Assembly: GCF_008710155.1 (NCBI RefSeq)
Contig: NZ_VYPZ01000005.1
Span: forward strand, 62,001 to 126,000
Direction of reading: 5' to 3'
Origin: Sphingobium limneticum
GTDB lineage: Bacteria > Pseudomonadota > Alphaproteobacteria > Sphingomonadales > Sphingomonadaceae
DNA: 64,000 bases
Shown here: piece after piece, positions 51,445 through 62,709 of the stretch
Layout of the letters: every line of letters starts with the position of its first letter
Numbering within the stretch: the first letter of the stretch is position 1
Notes under the pieces: generated by a model
The model's input: the letters and a program-made list of their open reading frames with translations, nothing else
What the model was told of the DNA's origin: nothing
Database searches by the model: none
Made by a program: the position numbers and the translations under genes

Positions 51445-53106
51445 ATGAAAACCCCCATGGCTCTGGCAGCGATGACCGCGCTGCTCCTTCCCGCCACCCT
51501 TTCCGCGCAGTCGGCGACCGACCCCGTCTTCACCGCCGCCGCGATGCGCGCTCATGTCGAATTTCTCGCCGACGATCTGCTTCAGGGTCGCGATACCGGC
51601 AGCGAAGGGCATGAAATCGCCGCCCGCTACGTCGCCAGCCAGTTTGACGGCCTTGGCCTCAAGCCCGCCGGCGATAAGGGGACTTGGCTCCAGCGCATCA
51701 CCTTCCAGAAGACCGAGTTCGGCAAGACCCCCGCGACCCTGATCGTCACCGGCCCGGCCGGCGCGAAAAGCTTCACCCATGCCGGTGACGTCATCGTCGG
51801 CATCAATGCCGATCAGCCGCATCTTGACGTCACGGCGCCGCTCGTCTTCGTCGGTTTCGGCCTTGAAAATGCGCGGCTTGGCCTGAACGACTATGCCGGC
51901 CTGGACGTGAAGGGGAAGATCGTCGTCACCCTGCGCGGCTATCCCAAAGGGCTGCCGAGCGAAGAGGGCGCGCATCTGTCCGCCACCAAGGGCAAGATCG
52001 CCGAATCCCATGGTGCGATCGGCATGATAGCGCTCAACACGCTCCAATCGGCCAAGGCCCGCCCCTGGGCGCGCATGGTACAGTTCGCCGACGAACCCGA
52101 CTTCACCTGGGTTTCGCCCGAAGGCGTCCCCTTCAACGCCGCGCCGGGCCTGCGCGCGTCCGCGATGCTGAACGATCCGGCGGCGCAGGCCGTGTTCGCC
52201 GGCGCGCCCACGACCATCGCCGCGATCCGCAAGGCCGCCGACAAGGCAGGCGGCAAGCCCAAGGGGTTCGCGCTGAAAACCAGCGTGACGATCAAGGCCG
52301 ACACGGTCAGCCAGCGCGTCACCAGCCCCAATGTCGTCGCCATCCTGCCCGGCAGCGACCCCAAGCTCAGGCAAGAATATGTCGTCCTCTCCGCCCATCT
52401 CGACCATATCGGCATCAGCCCCGCCAAAGCGGGCGATGCGGCCGACGAATCTGGTAATAGGGACCGGATCAACAATGGCGCGCTGGACAATGGCGCCGGC
52501 ATCGCGACCATGCTGGAGGTCGCCCGCGCCATGGCGCAATCGCCGGACAAGCCGCGCCGCTCGATCATCTTCCTCGCCTCCACCGCAGAGGAGAAGGGGC
52601 TGCTGGGCGCCGACTATTTCGCCCGCCACCCCACCGTCCCCGTCAAGCAGATCGTCGGTAATGTCGATCTCGACATGCCGTTGCTGCTCTATCCCTTCAC
52701 CGACGTCATCGCCTTCGGTGCCGATCATTCGACCCTCGGCCCGATCGTGGCCAAGGCGGTCGCCCCGATGGGTGTGAAGCTCGCGCCCGACCCGATGCCG
52801 CAGGAGACGATCTTCGTGCGCTCCGACCATTATATGTTCGTGAAGCAGGGCGTGCCCGCCGTCTTCCTCGCCACCGGCTATGCCAATGGCGGTGAAAAGG
52901 CCTGGGGCGAGTTTCTGGGCGGCGCCTATCATCATCCCGGCGACGATATGATGCAGAAGATCGACTGGAATGCCGGCGCCCGTTTTGCCGACGCCAATTA
53001 CCGCATTACCCGCGCCATGGCCGATGGCGATGCGCCGCCGCGCTGGTTCGCCAAGGATTTCTTCGGCGACCTCTTCGCGCCGCAGGCGGAGAAGGCGACC
53101 AGATAA
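51445..53106 (+). CDS. M28-family aminopeptidase with PA domain
   Basis: A 553-residue secreted zinc peptidase. Signal peptide about 1-18, a protease-associated insert (about 100-240), then the catalytic fold with the five metal/catalytic segments SAHLDHIG, NGALDNGAGIATMLE, STAEEKGLLGADYF, NVDLDMP and SDHYMFVKQGVPAVF. ATG 51445 gives a normal signal peptide. Substrates are probably dipeptides or peptide N-termini in the periplasm. It is divergent from the M16 gene. Confidence 0.9.
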   Translation: MKTPMALAAMTALLLPATLSAQSATDPVFTAAAMRAHVEFLADDLLQGRDTGSEGHEIAARYVASQFDGLGLKPAGDKGTWLQRITFQKTEFGKTPATLIVTGPAGAKSFTHAGDVIVGINADQPHLDVTAPLVFVGFGLENARLGLNDYAGLDVKGKIVVTLRGYPKGLPSEEGAHLSATKGKIAESHGAIGMIALNTLQSAKARPWARMVQFADEPDFTWVSPEGVPFNAAPGLRASAMLNDPAAQAVFAGAPTTIAAIRKAADKAGGKPKGFALKTSVTIKADTVSQRVTSPNVVAILPGSDPKLRQEYVVLSAHLDHIGISPAKAGDAADESGNRDRINNGALDNGAGIATMLEVARAMAQSPDKPRRSIIFLASTAEEKGLLGADYFARHPTVPVKQIVGNVDLDMPLLLYPFTDVIAFGADHSTLGPIVAKAVAPMGVKLAPDPMPQETIFVRSDHYMFVKQGVPAVFLATGYANGGEKAWGEFLGGAYHHPGDDMMQKIDWNAGARFADANYRITRAMADGDAPPRWFAKDFFGDLFAPQAEKATR

Positions 53107-53124
53107 GGAAATTATAGATCGCCC

Positions 53125-53152
53125 CTTGTGTGGTTTTTGAGCAACACTACAT
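53125..53152 (+). promoter_or_regulatory. Candidate heat-shock (RpoH) promoter of clpB
   Basis: CTTG at 53125-53128 and CACTACAT at 53145-53152 with a 16-base spacer resemble the alphaproteobacterial sigma-32 pattern CTTG-N16/17-CCTATNT. It lies 23 bases upstream of the clpB start codon. The -10 match is partial. Confidence 0.5.
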
Positions 53153-53174
53153 CGCCAGCATCTAATGTGAGTGG

Positions 53175-55760
<2,586 letters not shown>

Positions 55761-55764
55761 TAAC

Positions 55765-55799
55765 AAAAAGGCTCGCTGATAGGATCAGCGAGCCTTTTT
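55765..55799. terminator. Strong intrinsic terminator of clpB
   Basis: AAAAA, an 11-bp perfect stem (GGCTCGCTGAT with ATCAGCGAGCC) with a 3-base loop, then five T, directly after the clpB stop. Symmetric tracts allow it to serve the convergent gene ending at 55823 as well. Confidence 0.92.
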
Positions 55800-55822
55800 C
55801 ATGGTCGGGTGGGCGCGCGCCC

Positions 55823-56095
55823 TCAGCCGTTGGGATTCATCCCCGCGCGGCTGCGCGTGATCATGTCATCCGCATCGCGATTCTGCTGTTCGCTGATGGC
55901 CCGCCATTCTGCGTTGGTCTTGCACACGCGTTCCTTGCGCACCAGCGAGCCTGTCACATCCAGACGGCGGCATCGAATCGCACCCGGATCATTCCTGTCC
56001 AGCTTGGCCGCCGGCTGCGGCGTCTGCGCTGGCAGATATGCCGGAGCGGACAGGATCGAGAGGCCAATCATGATCTGGCCAATACGCAGTTTCAT
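55823..56095 (-). CDS. Small exported hypothetical protein (sphingomonad type)
   Basis: A 90-residue protein with a signal peptide (about 1-23). The mature part has IRCRRLDVTGSLVRKERVCKTNAEW, a Cys-pair pattern (C-x-x-L-x-V-T-G-S-x-V-x-K-x-x-x-C-x-T-x-x-E-W, read in two halves) that recurs in many small sphingomonad periplasmic proteins and is of unknown function. A disulfide between the two Cys is likely. It is monocistronic. Confidence 0.75.
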   Translation of the reverse strand: MKLRIGQIMIGLSILSAPAYLPAQTPQPAAKLDRNDPGAIRCRRLDVTGSLVRKERVCKTNAEWRAISEQQNRDADDMITRSRAGMNPNG

Positions 56096-56235
56096 TCAAC
56101 GACTCCCAATGGATCAAAGCCATCTTTACGGACCTTCAGCGTTCCGTTCCCCCAAGAGAGCGGCCTGATCGGCGGGCTATCGTGCAATTGTGATATAAAT
56201 ATCGTTTCCGGGCAATGGCCAATCATGGTCCCGGC

Positions 56236-57504
56236 TCAAGATTCCGGCCGATGTGCACTTTCGTCGGCAAACTGGAAATAGCGCCGAAGAAGTTCCTGTT
56301 CCCGTTCCGTAAGATATGGATTCCAAACGTCGAAGATCAGTACGGCCCGCATTGCATCGCTATTGTTCCAGGCTTCATGCTCGATCGTGTCGTCAAACAC
56401 GAAGGCACGGCCCTCTTCCCAAGCTCTGGTTTCGCCGCCGACGCGAAACCCGCAGTCAGGCGGCACAATCAGCGGCAAATGGACGATCGCGCGCATGTTG
56501 CTCACCCCGCTATGGGGCGGAATATGCGCCTTGGGCTTCAGCAGCGAGAAGAAGGCCGACGGCGCCCGACCGTTGATATCGCTGCGCGGCAGTTTCTCCA
56601 GCGTGGCGACGGTTTCGGGGCACAGATCGCAAACCGGATCGTTGCGCACGCCATATTCCCATAGAAAACAGGCGCCCCAGTCGAGCGATTGGTCCAGTCC
56701 GCTCCACACATTATCCGGCGTTCCGGCGTCCAGCCGAACATAGGGCCGCAGCAGGTCCGGCCCTTGCTTCAACAGGTTGAGCAATTCGCCCCGAATGACA
56801 TCGGTCCTGGCCTCCAGTTCCGCGATCCAGGGAAAATGCCCGCGATCGAAAAACTCGTCCGCCGGCAGAAACGGATAATGCATGCCCGAACATTCGTTGC
56901 GATATATGCGGCGGCGCCCCAGCAGATGATCGATGCTCGCCTGAAAACGGCGAACGTCCGGCGGCGGCGCCCCGGCGAAATCGGCCTTGAAATGACCGTC
57001 CACCTCGTCAGCGAAATCCGCCATGCGGGTGCGCACGAACCGGCGTGCTTCGTCCAGCCGGTCACGCAATGCGGCCGGTTGGTCCTTCAGCCCATCGGCC
57101 AGTGCCAGCACCTGGCTCCAATTCTTCGTGGCCTGTGCCAACTGGCCATTGCGCTCCAGCCATTCGGCGGTGCGCAACTGCGCCATGAAATGCACCTGGT
57201 CCAGTTCCAGGACATGGTCGAGCGCGGCCTTTTCTCCCGGCTCGTCGCCGGATGCCCGCCGCGCCGTGGCCAGGTTCATCCACAAGGCCGGCTGCCTGGG
57301 ATCGGCGTCCGCCGCCCGCGCGAAAAAATATGCGGCGTCATCCGGCCGCTCCAGCGTCAGCGCCAGCATCCCGCGGCTGTTCAACAACTGCGGGCTGTTC
57401 GCCGCGATGACCAGCGCGCGATCCATCAATGCGGCTTCCTGCGTTCGATCCCCCCTCGAACGAGCCTCATCCGCAGCACGCAGCAAGCTTTCTATATTGT
57501 CCAT
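56236..57504 (-). CDS. TPR / aspartyl-asparaginyl beta-hydroxylase-like protein
   Basis: A 422-residue protein with N-terminal tetratricopeptide-like helices (about 1-160) and a C-terminal 2-oxoglutarate/Fe(II) oxygenase domain. The domain matches the AspH type closely: IPPHSGVSNMRAIVHLPL (His331), ETRAWEEG and FVFDDTIEHEAWN (His376), the two His being the expected iron ligands; AspH-type enzymes lack the usual Asp ligand. Human AspH has the same TPR-plus-oxygenase plan. No signal peptide is seen. It diverges from the sulfotransferase-like gene. Confidence 0.88.
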   Translation of the reverse strand: MDNIESLLRAADEARSRGDRTQEAALMDRALVIAANSPQLLNSRGMLALTLERPDDAAYFFARAADADPRQPALWMNLATARRASGDEPGEKAALDHVLELDQVHFMAQLRTAEWLERNGQLAQATKNWSQVLALADGLKDQPAALRDRLDEARRFVRTRMADFADEVDGHFKADFAGAPPPDVRRFQASIDHLLGRRRIYRNECSGMHYPFLPADEFFDRGHFPWIAELEARTDVIRGELLNLLKQGPDLLRPYVRLDAGTPDNVWSGLDQSLDWGACFLWEYGVRNDPVCDLCPETVATLEKLPRSDINGRAPSAFFSLLKPKAHIPPHSGVSNMRAIVHLPLIVPPDCGFRVGGETRAWEEGRAFVFDDTIEHEAWNNSDAMRAVLIFDVWNPYLTEREQELLRRYFQFADESAHRPES

Positions 57505-57608
57505 ATCTATCCCCCGACGCGAAGGTGCCGAAACGCCGAAACGCGTGCAATAGCAAATCATGGCCGATGCTTGCCGCCCGACCGCCAAACATGCGAAGGA
57601 CCATCGCC

Positions 57609-58640
57609 ATGACTGGTTTCGATCCCGCGCTCCGCCAGCTACTGTCCGATCCGTCCTGGCTACCGCATCGCTATGACGAACGACGGGATGCTTTCCACCT
57701 GTTGCAGGTCGACCGTGCCGGCCGGGCGGGCATTCCATTCCTGACCGATGAGCATTTGCAGGGTCGCGCGCCGCGCGTCGTTGACCGGGCGCAGGTGGTT
57801 GCGGCGGCGCCTGCTGCCGCGCCCGTGCATTTCATCTTCCATTCGGCCTATTGCTGCTCGACCCTGCTGGCGCGGCTGCTCGACATGCCGGGCGTTGCGT
57901 CGACGCTCAAGGAACCGGTGTTCCTCAACGACATGGTGGGATGGCGGCATCGCGGTGGGGAGGGGCGACGCATCGCCATGGTGCTGGATCAAGGCCTGGG
58001 ATTGCTCGCGCGGCCTTTCGATGCGGGGGAGGCGGTGATCATCAAGCCGTCCAATGTCGTGAATGCACTTATCCCGGCGATGATGGCAATGAAGCCGGAT
58101 GCCAAAGCGCTGCTGCTTTACGCCCCTCTGGAACAATATCTGTCGTCGATCGCGCGTAAGGGCATGTGGAGCCGGCTGTGGGTCCGCGAATTGCTGGTGA
58201 AGCAGTTACGCGACGGGATGGTCCAGCTCGGCTTGGATGACACTGCACTGTTGCAACTGACGGATCTGCAAGCTGCGGCCGCTGGCTGGCTGGCGCAGCA
58301 ACAGCAATTTGCGGGCCTGCTGCGAACCCTGGGATCTGTGCGGGTGCGATCGTTGGACAGCGAGCATCTGATGGCGGATATTTCCGGACATCTGGACGTG
58401 CTGGTCCGCCATTTCGGCGTCGATGCCAACCAGGATGCGATCGCAACGGCGCTGGCCGGTCCCGCGCTCGGAACTGACAGCAAGACTGGCAACGCTTTCA
58501 CCAATGACCAGCGTGCGCAGCAAAAGCGAGAATCGCTGAACCTGCATGGTGAAGAGGTCGCGATGGTGTTGCGCTGGGCAGCAGAAATCGCCGCGCGCTT
58601 CGACATTCCTATGGCGCTGGACCATCCGATCACTGCTTAG
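57609..58640 (+). CDS. Sulfotransferase-like P-loop protein
   Basis: A 343-residue soluble protein. FIFHSAYCCSTLLARLLD near residues 74-91 occupies the place of the PAPS 5'-phosphosulfate loop (usually PRSGTTLL-like), followed by LKEPVFLND and a helical middle with LLLYAPLEQYLSSIARKG, as in sphingomonad sulfotransferase-family proteins. Donor and acceptor are unproved. AAGGA lies 8 bases upstream of ATG 57609; an ATG six codons earlier is possible. It diverges from the AspH-like gene and converges on the TonB receptor. Confidence 0.75.
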   Translation: MTGFDPALRQLLSDPSWLPHRYDERRDAFHLLQVDRAGRAGIPFLTDEHLQGRAPRVVDRAQVVAAAPAAAPVHFIFHSAYCCSTLLARLLDMPGVASTLKEPVFLNDMVGWRHRGGEGRRIAMVLDQGLGLLARPFDAGEAVIIKPSNVVNALIPAMMAMKPDAKALLLYAPLEQYLSSIARKGMWSRLWVRELLVKQLRDGMVQLGLDDTALLQLTDLQAAAAGWLAQQQQFAGLLRTLGSVRVRSLDSEHLMADISGHLDVLVRHFGVDANQDAIATALAGPALGTDSKTGNAFTNDQRAQQKRESLNLHGEEVAMVLRWAAEIAARFDIPMALDHPITA

Positions 58641-58745
58641 ACGGCGATAGAGTGACAAGGCCCGAATAGGGTTCACTTCCCCGTTCCGTGCCAGTGACCG
58701 GGCCGATTAACGGCAACTGTCTTTCCTGTTTCGAACATAAAAAAA

Positions 58746-58777
58746 GAGGCGGACCAAATGGTCCGCCTCCCTTTTTT
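58746..58777. terminator. Shared terminator of the sulfotransferase-like and TonB-receptor genes
   Basis: A 10-bp stem (GAGGCGGACC with GGTCCGCCTC) with a 4-base loop, preceded by an A-tract and followed by CC and six T. It sits between the two convergent genes, 106 bases from one stop and 20 from the other, and should act in both directions. Confidence 0.88.
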
Positions 58778-58796
58778 CATCATGTCGTGATGACGA

Positions 58797-61751
58797 TCAG
58801 AACTTCAACTTCGCGCTGACGGCGAACTTGCGACCCAGTGCGTCGTAGGTAGACGGATAGGTGTTACCGCTGTTGTAGCTGGTCGAACCGGCCGAACCAC
58901 CGACGATCGGGGGCTTTTTGTTGAACATGTTCATGACCGTGAAGGTCAGGGTCACGTTATCAGCAACCTGCGCACGGGTCGTCAGGTCGAAATAGTCGTA
59001 AGCCTTGATCTTGCGGAACTGCGGATCGATGGTGCAGCCGTCCGGATCGGCACCGGCCGGATCCGTGCAACCGGCGTCGATACCGGCACCGATATCGTCG
59101 GCCAGCTGCTGCGGTTCGAACCGCACGCTGTCGATGTGGCGCCACAGCAGCGAGAGGTCGACATCACCGAAGGTCAGCGTGGTGCGCTGGCTCCACTGGA
59201 ACTTCGGCTGGATCGATGCGCAGTTGACCGAATAATAGCCAACGCATTCACGATTCAGCGAAGTCGGCGTCGCCTGGAACTTCGAGCTGTTGGTCCAGTT
59301 GCCGTTCAAGCCAAGGCTCAGCGTCGCGAAGTTGAACTCATGCTTGTAGTTCAGCGACAGATCGATGCCGTCGGTCTTCAGGGTGCCCAGGTTGGACAGC
59401 GGCAGGAACAGGCCGGTGGCCGTACCGTTGAGGCTGCCGTCTTCGCTACGACCGATCGACGTACAGGCAGCGTTGGTGGCGCTGGATGCGGTGATGTTGT
59501 CGAAGCAGGCCGCAATCGCATCGCCCGGCGTCGGGGTCGTGATCGCGTTCTTCACCTTGATGTTGTAATAATCGACGCTGGCGCTGAAACCACGCAGGAA
59601 GGTCGGGGTGATGGTCGCACCGACGCCCCAACTGTCCGACGTTTCCGGCTTCACGTTCAGGTTGCCGCCGCTCGTGGCATTGGCCTGAGCGGCCGAAGGC
59701 TGATCGATGAAGCCGATCTGCGCTGCGGTCGCACCCTGAGCGATACAGACGGCGGTCAGGTTGGCGTTACCAACCGGAGCGCTGCCGGCGCAGGGATCGG
59801 TCGCCAGATTGGTCAGACCGGTGTTAAGCGGCGAGAACAGCTCCGAGATGTTCGGCGCACGAACGGCGCGCGAATAGTTACCACGGAACTTGATGTCGTC
59901 GACGGGAGCCCAGCTACCTTCGAACTTGTAGGTCCATGTGTCGAAGCTCGGGCTGGTCGGTGCATCGACCGAATAGCTCGAATAACGAACGCCGGCACCA
60001 ACCGTCAGCAGCTTGGCGAACGGACGGTCTTCGATCAGCGGAGCGATCAATTCGCCGAAGGCTTCGTACACGTCGAAGCCACCGCTCACGTTCGGCTGCG
60101 CGCCGCCCGCACCGCCCAGATCGTTCGCCTGCGACAGCAGATCGGATTCGATCGATGCGGTATATTTGCGATATTCGCCGCCGACGGCGAAGCCGATCGG
60201 GTTCGATGCCAGGGGCGAGGTTACGCCGAAGTCACCGCTCACGGTCGCATGCGCCTGGGCCAGCGTGGTCTTGGTCGTGATGACGCTGCTGGCGGTCAGG
60301 TAATCGACCATGTTCTGCGTGATCGAGCCTTCAGGGCCGAAGACGTTGACGGGGACGCAACCATTGGTGTCGGTCAGGCAGGTCGTGGTGTTGGTCGCGA
60401 GCAGAGCCTGGCGGAAACGCGAGTTGAGCGTGTAGCCCTTCTGCGTCTGGATATTTTCCGATTCACCGTAGGAACCGCCGACGTCCCAGCTCAGATGCGA
60501 GCCGATGTCGCCCTGGAAGCCCAGCGCGTAATCGAAGAAGGTGGTCTTGAATTCCGAAACGCGCGGACCGGCCTCGACTGCGCGACGCGACAGCGACGTG
60601 GTGAAGGTGCGATAGTTCGGATCGGTCGTGCTGGTTGCGCCCGCAGCGGCGGAGCACTGTGCGGTGGTCAGGCCATTCGCGTTACAGAACTGGTTGCGGA
60701 TGCCGGAGGTCAGGTACGGATTGCTGTAGGGGATCACCACCGACAGAGCGAAGGCGCCCGAAGGAGCAATGATCGTGTTGACCTGGTTCTTCGAGAAGAT
60801 GCCGCGAGTATAGGCCTTAACCGAGTCGCTGATCTCGTAATTGGCCTGCCCGAACATATTGAAACGCTTAAACGGCGTCTGGAAGATGTTGTACGGGTTG
60901 AAGTTGTAGGTCTGGTAGGTCGGAACGAGCGAATTGCCGTCCGCGCTGATTTGGCGCGTACCGACGCCCGGCACTGAGAAGCGCGACGGAACCGAGGTAC
61001 CCGAACCCTGGCACGATACGCATTCGGCCAGATAAGATTCCAGATAGGTGTCGGAGAAGGAACGAGCGCCCTGATAGACGGGATCGACTTCCTGATAGCC
61101 GATGCTGAACACGGCGTTACCGCGGCCGTCATCGAAATTGGCACCCATGGTGACGTCGGCACGGAAGGCGTTGCCGTCGCCAGCTTCGGTCAGCTGGTTC
61201 GAAACATTCGCTTCGAAGCCTGCGAAATCCTTCTTCAGGATGAAGTTGGCCACGCCGGCGATCGCGTCGGCGCCGTAGGTGGTGGAAGCACCGCCGGTCA
61301 GAACGTCGACACGTTCCACCAGAGCGAGCGGAATGTTGTTAAGATCGAAAACGCCGCCCAGACCGTAGGGGACCATGCGACGGCCGTCCACCAGGACGAG
61401 GTTGCGGTTGCTGCCCAGGCCACGCAGGTTGAGGGTCGATGCACCGCCGTTACCGTTGTTCACGGCCGAACCGATGCTGGGAACGACGCCCGGAATTTCA
61501 CGGAGCAGCTGTTCCGCGTTGTTGCTCTGACGCAGATCGATTTCGTCCGACGTCGTCGCCAGAACCGGCGTCGACTGCACCAGGTTCGGGTTACGGATCA
61601 GCGAACCCGTAACGATGATGGTATCACCGGCATCGGCTTCCGCCGTCTGCGGCGCGTCCTGCGCGAACGCAGCCGTCGCGATCAGCGACGCGCTCAGGAT
61701 CGCCGGAGCGGCGCTGGCACGCAGAAGTGCCCTCTTCGAAAATGTTTTCAC
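58797..61751 (-). CDS. TonB-dependent outer membrane receptor
   Basis: A 984-residue TonB-dependent transporter. Signal peptide about 1-30 (cut after AFA), a TonB-box region with DTIIVTGSLIRN, a plug domain with NNAEQLLREIPGVVPSIG, GLGSNRNLVLVDGRRMVPYG and GGASTTYGADAIAGVANFILKK, then a 22-strand barrel ending in LKF. GTG 61751 is chosen because AAGGGA sits 7 bases upstream and the signal peptide begins there. Extracellular loops hold several spaced Cys pairs. No iron-uptake genes are nearby; the substrate is unknown. Confidence 0.93.
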   Translation of the reverse strand: MKTFSKRALLRASAAPAILSASLIATAAFAQDAPQTAEADAGDTIIVTGSLIRNPNLVQSTPVLATTSDEIDLRQSNNAEQLLREIPGVVPSIGSAVNNGNGGASTLNLRGLGSNRNLVLVDGRRMVPYGLGGVFDLNNIPLALVERVDVLTGGASTTYGADAIAGVANFILKKDFAGFEANVSNQLTEAGDGNAFRADVTMGANFDDGRGNAVFSIGYQEVDPVYQGARSFSDTYLESYLAECVSCQGSGTSVPSRFSVPGVGTRQISADGNSLVPTYQTYNFNPYNIFQTPFKRFNMFGQANYEISDSVKAYTRGIFSKNQVNTIIAPSGAFALSVVIPYSNPYLTSGIRNQFCNANGLTTAQCSAAAGATSTTDPNYRTFTTSLSRRAVEAGPRVSEFKTTFFDYALGFQGDIGSHLSWDVGGSYGESENIQTQKGYTLNSRFRQALLATNTTTCLTDTNGCVPVNVFGPEGSITQNMVDYLTASSVITTKTTLAQAHATVSGDFGVTSPLASNPIGFAVGGEYRKYTASIESDLLSQANDLGGAGGAQPNVSGGFDVYEAFGELIAPLIEDRPFAKLLTVGAGVRYSSYSVDAPTSPSFDTWTYKFEGSWAPVDDIKFRGNYSRAVRAPNISELFSPLNTGLTNLATDPCAGSAPVGNANLTAVCIAQGATAAQIGFIDQPSAAQANATSGGNLNVKPETSDSWGVGATITPTFLRGFSASVDYYNIKVKNAITTPTPGDAIAACFDNITASSATNAACTSIGRSEDGSLNGTATGLFLPLSNLGTLKTDGIDLSLNYKHEFNFATLSLGLNGNWTNSSKFQATPTSLNRECVGYYSVNCASIQPKFQWSQRTTLTFGDVDLSLLWRHIDSVRFEPQQLADDIGAGIDAGCTDPAGADPDGCTIDPQFRKIKAYDYFDLTTRAQVADNVTLTFTVMNMFNKKPPIVGGSAGSTSYNSGNTYPSTYDALGRKFAVSAKLKF

Positions 61752-62145
61752 AGTCCAGTCCCTTGCTCTGGAGTTTGGCAGATGATCTGCCACATCAGTG
61801 CCCGTACGGAGGGATAAGGTGCCCGACAGCGATCCCCCCATATGGATCGCAGGAAACTGCGCGGGCTACAGGGCGCTGTAAAGCGGGGGAAAAGGAAGAA
61901 AGCCGCTTTTGAAGGCGGCTGTATCATAAATGCAACAAGCGCGGGAAGCGCCTGTTTTACGGTTGTATTGCAAGATAATTACATGAAGCTACAGCAAGGT
62001 GAAGCAATCATGCACCGTCGCGCGTGAAGATCGACCGATTATGGCGGCCGGACCTGCCAAAATTGCGCAGGGCTGTCATATTGACGTCATCTCAGACGGG
62101 TGCATGCTAACGGGCATCGGACGGTTCGGGAAGGGAAGAGCGGAA
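61752..62145. other. Divergent intergenic region with a leader hairpin
   Basis: 394 bases between the TonB receptor (minus) and the next plus-strand gene. No convincing gene. On the minus strand AGCCGC, an 8-base loop and GCGGCT (61901-61920) are followed by the pyrimidine run TTTCTTCCTTTT, so transcripts toward the receptor could end or pause about 150 bases before its start. An AT-rich tract near 61967-61990 may hold promoters. Confidence 0.5.
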
Positions 62146-62694
62146 ATGAACGGCAAACGCAGTTGGTTATGGATGCTGTCCCTTGGCGTGTTGGCGGGGC
62201 CGGCGCAGGCTGCGCCAAAACAGCAACAGCCCCGTCCGGAAATTTTCACCAACCTGCTCCAATGCCGTGCGATTACGGACAATGTGGCGCGTCTGGCCTG
62301 TTTCGATCGGCAGGTCGGCGCCATGGACGCGGCGGCGCAGCGTGACGAGGTGGTGGTGCTCGACAAGAGCGAACTGAGCAAGACGCGCAAGACCCTCTTC
62401 GGCTTCTCCTTCCCCAAACTGCCTTTCCTGGGCGGTGGAGACGATGATGACGGCGACAAGCCGCAGGAAGAAGGCTTCAGCCAGATCGATGCCGTGATCG
62501 CCTCCGCGCGCAGCCTTGGCTATGGCAAGTGGCAGATCGGTCTGGAAGACGGTGCGCAGTGGATGACGACCGAGCCGGTCACCGGGCGCGACCCCAAGGT
62601 GGGGCAGAAGATCGAATTGAAACGTGCCTCAATGGGTAGTTTCATTGGCAAGGTCGAAGGGGGCCGCGCGGTCCGCATGAAACGGGTCAGCTGA
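62146..62694 (+). CDS. Exported hypothetical protein with a CR-x2-RLxCFD motif
   Basis: A 182-residue protein with a signal peptide (about 1-22). Mature positions about 37-60 read LLQCRAITDNVARLACFDRQ, a Cys-x12-Cys pattern seen in several small proteobacterial periplasmic proteins, some linked to type VI secretion loci. After an acidic DDDDGD segment comes a beta-rich domain ending in GSFIGKVEGGRAVRMKRV. I cannot assign a function. GGAAGAGCGGA precedes the ATG. Confidence 0.78.
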   Translation: MNGKRSWLWMLSLGVLAGPAQAAPKQQQPRPEIFTNLLQCRAITDNVARLACFDRQVGAMDAAAQRDEVVVLDKSELSKTRKTLFGFSFPKLPFLGGGDDDDGDKPQEEGFSQIDAVIASARSLGYGKWQIGLEDGAQWMTTEPVTGRDPKVGQKIELKRASMGSFIGKVEGGRAVRMKRVS

Positions 62695-62709
62695 CGGCGG
62701 CAGCCCTCT

